The notes beneath the pieces were generated by a model. That model had not been told where the DNA came from and searched no databases. It saw only the letters and a list, made by a program, of their open reading frames with translations. The position numbers and the translations under genes were made by a program. Positions 23,866-26,053 of a stretch of DNA of 26,053 nucleotides are shown piece by piece (position 1 is the first letter of the stretch; each line of letters begins with the position of its first letter). Source of the DNA: Acidobacteriota bacterium (GTDB taxonomy: Bacteria; Acidobacteriota; Terriglobia; Terriglobales; Acidobacteriaceae); NCBI GenBank assembly GCA_021780095.1, contig JAJXZK010000220.1, positions 1 to 26,053 on the forward strand, read 5' to 3'.

Positions 23866-24471
23866 ATGGAAATCTTTGAACTGAAGCCGTACATCGAAGC
23901 GATGCTGATGGCTGCGGACCGTCCGGTAACGCTGGAGGCGCTGGCCCAATCTTTGGATGTCACAGAACAGGAGATCGACGCGGCGCTCCAGGAGTTCGAG
24001 GCGGACCTTCTCGCTGCTGATCGCGGCGTACAGGTGCGGCGACGGGGGCGCGGGGTGCGCCTGGAGATGAAGCCCCGATATGCCGATCGCATCGGGCGCC
24101 TGCTGCCGGAACGGAAGGAAAAGCCGTTGAGCGCCCAGGCCCTGGAAACGCTGGCCATTATTGCCCTGAAGCAGCCGGTCGCCCTGGGGGACATCAATGC
24201 GATTCGCGGCATTGAGAGTGCGGGGACGGTGCAGACGCTGCGGAATCGCAAACTGATTGCGCGCCAAGCCCGCCTGGGCCCACGGCGGGAGAAGCTCTGG
24301 CGGACCACGCAGATATTTCTCGACACCTTCGGTCTTGCCGATCTTGAGGAACTGTACAAAGCAGGCCGGATGGAAGAGGTCTTCGCGCCCGTCTACAGCG
24401 CCGAAATGGGTGTCGAAGAGGGAGCAGATACCTACGATCATACGGAAATGGATGATCGAGACACACCCTGA
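23866..24471 (+). CDS. scpB: segregation and condensation protein B (ScpB)
   Basis: A 201-residue ScpB, the winged-helix partner that binds ScpA in the SMC-ScpAB condensin. The N-terminal winged helix begins LKPYIEAMLMAADRPVTLEA. The second includes KPLSAQALETLAIIALKQPV, then INAIRGIESAGTVQTLRNRK, and the end of the family domain TFGLADLEEL. The length is normal, and GGAGGAGG precedes ATG 23866. It follows the recombinase gene closely. Bases 24060-24277 are nearly identical (2 mismatches) to a degraded copy at 25440-25657, while flanking parts differ more, suggesting recent exchange between copies. Confidence 0.93.
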   Translation: MEIFELKPYIEAMLMAADRPVTLEALAQSLDVTEQEIDAALQEFEADLLAADRGVQVRRRGRGVRLEMKPRYADRIGRLLPERKEKPLSAQALETLAIIALKQPVALGDINAIRGIESAGTVQTLRNRKLIARQARLGPRREKLWRTTQIFLDTFGLADLEELYKAGRMEEVFAPVYSAEMGVEEGADTYDHTEMDDRDTP

Positions 24472-24595
24472 AGCGGAATTGCGTATGTAGGCCCTCGCGG
24501 TTGTGCTGGGGCTGACCAAACCTGAAGCAAAAAGGAGGAACCGGCATACGAAAATGTGTTTTTATTCGCATGAAGGGCCATGAGTCGCGCGCTTC

Positions 24596-24614
24596 ATACC
24601 TGTTCTGGTATAAT
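24596..24614 (+). promoter_or_regulatory. extended -10 promoter with overlapping operator for the third toxin-antitoxin pair
   Basis: TGGTATAAT (24606-24614) is a perfect extended -10 element; no -35 is recognisable at the right distance. An inverted repeat, ATACC (24596-24600) and GGTAT (24607-24611), overlaps it. Six bases after the -10 is GTG 24621, so the transcript is probably leaderless. Confidence 0.6.
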
Positions 24615-24620
24615 CAGTCA

Positions 24621-24998
24621 GTGCATGCCACCGGGAAACCGCTTTTCTGGATCGGGAGCAGTAAAAAGGACTTGATGACACTTCCGATTGGCGTGCGGAA
24701 GTTCTTCGGTCACGCACTGAACTTCGCCCAGAACGGCGAGCGGCATGACGCGGTGAAGGTGCTGAAGGGCTTCGGAAGTGCAGGGGTGCTGGAGGTGGTC
24801 GAAGACGATGCGGATGGAACGTATCGGGCCATCTACACCATCAAGTTCAAAGAAGCCGTGTTCGTCCTGCAGTGCTTCCAGAAGAAAAGCAAAAGCGGGA
24901 TCGCCACGCCCAAGAGGGACATGGAGATCATTCACGCCAGGCTGAAGCTGGCCGAGGCGCTGGCAAAGGAGATACGAGATGGTAAACCGCGTCCTTAA
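24621..24998 (+). CDS. Gp49-like/RelE-superfamily toxin
   Basis: A 125-residue protein of the phage-derived Gp49-like (HigB-type, PF05973) toxin family. The signature parts are KPLFWIGSSKKDLMTLP at the start, VLKGFGSAGVLEVVEDD, TYRAIYTIKFKEAVFVLQCF and the basic tail QKKSKSGIATPKRDMEII. The family usually begins next to the KP-W-G-S-SK-DL motif. I therefore take GTG 24621 rather than the upstream ATG 24570, because an extended -10 promoter lies between them and the extra residues are not conserved in style. It overlaps the antitoxin gene by 20 bases. The pair sits between intact scpB and degraded scpB pieces. Confidence 0.85.
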   Translation: MHATGKPLFWIGSSKKDLMTLPIGVRKFFGHALNFAQNGERHDAVKVLKGFGSAGVLEVVEDDADGTYRAIYTIKFKEAVFVLQCFQKKSKSGIATPKRDMEIIHARLKLAEALAKEIRDGKPRP

Positions 24999-25314
24999 CG
25001 GTATTGAAATCGAAACTGGCTCCGGCAACGTGTTTTTCGACCTGGGGTTGCCCGATGCCGAGCAGCTTAAAATCAAGTCCGGCCTGGTCATCGAAATCAC
25101 ACGCGCAGTGCGGCGTCTCGGCCTGACACAACAGGAAGCGGGACGACGGATGGGTATGCCGCAACCCAAGGTTTCCGGCCTGATGCGCGGCGATTTTTCC
25201 AACCTGTCGGAACGTAAGTTGATGGATTGTCTGAACCGCCTCGGCTACGACATTGAAATCAAGTTGAGCCCAGCCGCCGAGCCAGTCGGACGCCGAACGC
25301 TGGCCATAGCTTGA
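24979..25314 (+). CDS. XRE-family antitoxin partner of the Gp49-like toxin
   Basis: A 111-residue HTH_37/XRE-type antitoxin. After an N-terminal arm (SGNVFFDLGLPDAEQLKIKS) comes the helix-turn-helix LTQQEAGRRMGMPQPKVSGL, MRGDFSNLSERKLMDCLNRL and GYDIEIKL, a common ending in this family. AAGGAGATACGAG precedes ATG 24979. The stop TGA (25312-25314) lies at the junction with scpB-derived sequence: antitoxin ...gcttga against scpB ...gctttacc, so the insertion boundary is essentially the last codon. Confidence 0.9.
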   Translation: MVNRVLNGIEIETGSGNVFFDLGLPDAEQLKIKSGLVIEITRAVRRLGLTQQEAGRRMGMPQPKVSGLMRGDFSNLSERKLMDCLNRLGYDIEIKLSPAAEPVGRRTLAIA

Positions 25315-25450
25315 CCAGGCGGGCCGCATGGAAGAGGTCTTCGCACCCGTCTACAGCGCCGAGATGGAGGAGGAGTTGGCCAGGGAAGGACCGCTGGATG
25401 CGGTCGTGTCCCAAAAAGATGGGGGAGGCATTCCGGGAGCCTGGAGATGA
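25311..25450 (+). pseudogene. scpB C-terminal fragment (second copy)
   Basis: Read from about 25317, this frame gives QAGRMEEVFAPVYSAEMEEE, matching the ScpB C-terminus, then LAREGPLDAVVSQKDGGG and a stop at 25448-25450. The stop falls inside the beginning of the third scpB copy. Only the tail of the gene is present; its front has been replaced by the toxin-antitoxin pair. Confidence 0.8.
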
Positions 25451-25942
25451 AGCCCCGATATGCCGATCGCATCGGGCGCCTGCTGCCGGAACGGAAGGAA
25501 AAGCCGTTGAGCGCCCAGGCCCTGGAAACGCTGGCCATTATCGCGCTGAAGCAGCCGGTCGCCCTGGGGGACATCAATGCGATTCGCGGCATTGAGAGTG
25601 CGGGGACGGTGCAGACGCTGCGGAATCGCAAACTGATTGCGCGCCAAGCCCGCCTGGCCCACGGCGGGAGAAGCTGTGGCGGACGAAGCAGGTGTTTCTG
25701 GACACCTTCGGTCTGGCCGACCTTGATGAGCTTTACCAGGCGGGCCGGATGGAAGAGGTCTTCGCGCCCGTCTACAGCGCCGAGCTGGAGGCAGCGGCCA
25801 GGAAGGACCGCTGGATGCGGTGGAAATCCAAGAAGATGAGGAAGGGAAGGAACTCGCCGAGGGATCCATGCATGCCTGGTCCGCACATGCATCGGCGAGT
25901 CCGCTCGGGCCCTGTCCCGCCGATAAGAGGCATGAAGGCAAC
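25440..25942 (+). pseudogene. scpB copy 3, truncated and frameshifted
   Basis: Bases 25440-25657 match 24060-24277 of the intact scpB with two mismatches (25542 and 25545). A missing G at about 25657 then shifts the frame. The other frame continues VFLDTFGLADLDELYQAGRM and EEVFAPVYSAELEAAA, and a second missing G near 25801 shifts it again, ending at a TAG near 25950. The N-terminal 65 codons of ScpB are absent. Its sequence after 25657 differs from the intact gene by many silent changes, so the identical tract looks like gene conversion or a recombination join. Confidence 0.85.
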
Positions 25943-25950
25943 ACGAGGAA

Positions 25951-26053
25951 ATAGAAGCCCTTGGCCGGTCCCAACGCATCGCCTGCACTGTCCATGCGGC
26001 TGGATTTGAGTAGGCATGGAGGTCGAGAAAATCAACCACGGCAAGGCCGGTTG
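25951..26053. other. window edge, nothing identified
   Basis: A plus-strand ATG at 26017 opens a frame (MEVEKINHGKAG) to the window edge but is too short to judge. Confidence 0.3.

Noticed and set aside
1..26053. tRNA or rRNA genes
   Set aside because: No T-loop motif with a matching cloverleaf and no rRNA-like sequence were seen by eye on either strand.

Overview
The window is about 26 kb of moderately GC-rich bacterial DNA. It puts chromosome-type genes (citrate synthase, a RecD2-type helicase, an SWI/SNF ATPase, an Hsp70 cluster) next to a complete iteron-plasmid backbone (replication initiator, iterons, ParA with a small partner) and a recombinase/ScpAB module. A secondary replicon (megaplasmid or chromid), or a plasmid integrated into a chromosome, would explain this. 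The protein styles recall Acidobacteriota, but no rRNA, tRNA or other taxonomic marker is present, so that assignment is a weak inference.

Layout. Positions 1-3434 hold a truncated citrate synthase gene and a RecD2 helicase, both on the minus strand. Positions 3642-5033 hold a TumE/TumA-like toxin-antitoxin pair with a well-formed promoter and operator, then wreckage: the tail of a serine recombinase and the tail of a DUF234-type ATPase. Positions 5265-11353 form a tight five-gene minus-strand operon, in transcription order: a 929-residue helical-repeat protein, a J-like protein lacking the HPD histidine, a GrpE-like factor, a DnaK-like Hsp70 and a zinc-ribbon protein. Positions 11389-12637 hold a transposase remnant and a HigB/HigA pair. 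Positions 12759-16048 hold a SWIM/SNF2 ATPase gene split by one frameshift.

The replicon core follows. RepA (16328-17839, minus) is preceded by seven direct iterons at about 22-bp spacing. Next comes a nearly 0.9-kb non-coding array of related boxes arranged as inverted pairs. An IS256 remnant, a small Cys-rich ORF and a palindrome-rich leader then lead to parA and a ribbon-helix-helix-like partner gene (20148-21217).

Positions 21233-24471 hold two divergent gene pairs: an HTH protein with ScpA on the left, and a tyrosine recombinase with ScpB on the right. Between them is a perfect 11-bp inverted repeat with a 7-bp centre, which looks like a recombinase core site or an operator. No smc gene is visible. 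This coupling of a site-specific recombinase to condensin accessory subunits, next to plasmid rep/par genes, is the best candidate for an undescribed system. To its right are a third toxin-antitoxin pair (24621-25314) and two degraded extra scpB pieces, one sharing a nearly identical 218-bp tract with the intact scpB.

Together the right half reads as replication (Rep/iterons), partition (ParA/partner), presumed multimer resolution or integration (tyrosine recombinase), presumed compaction (ScpA/ScpB) and addiction (toxin-antitoxin). The left half is accessory or chromosomal cargo with several decayed mobile elements at the joints.
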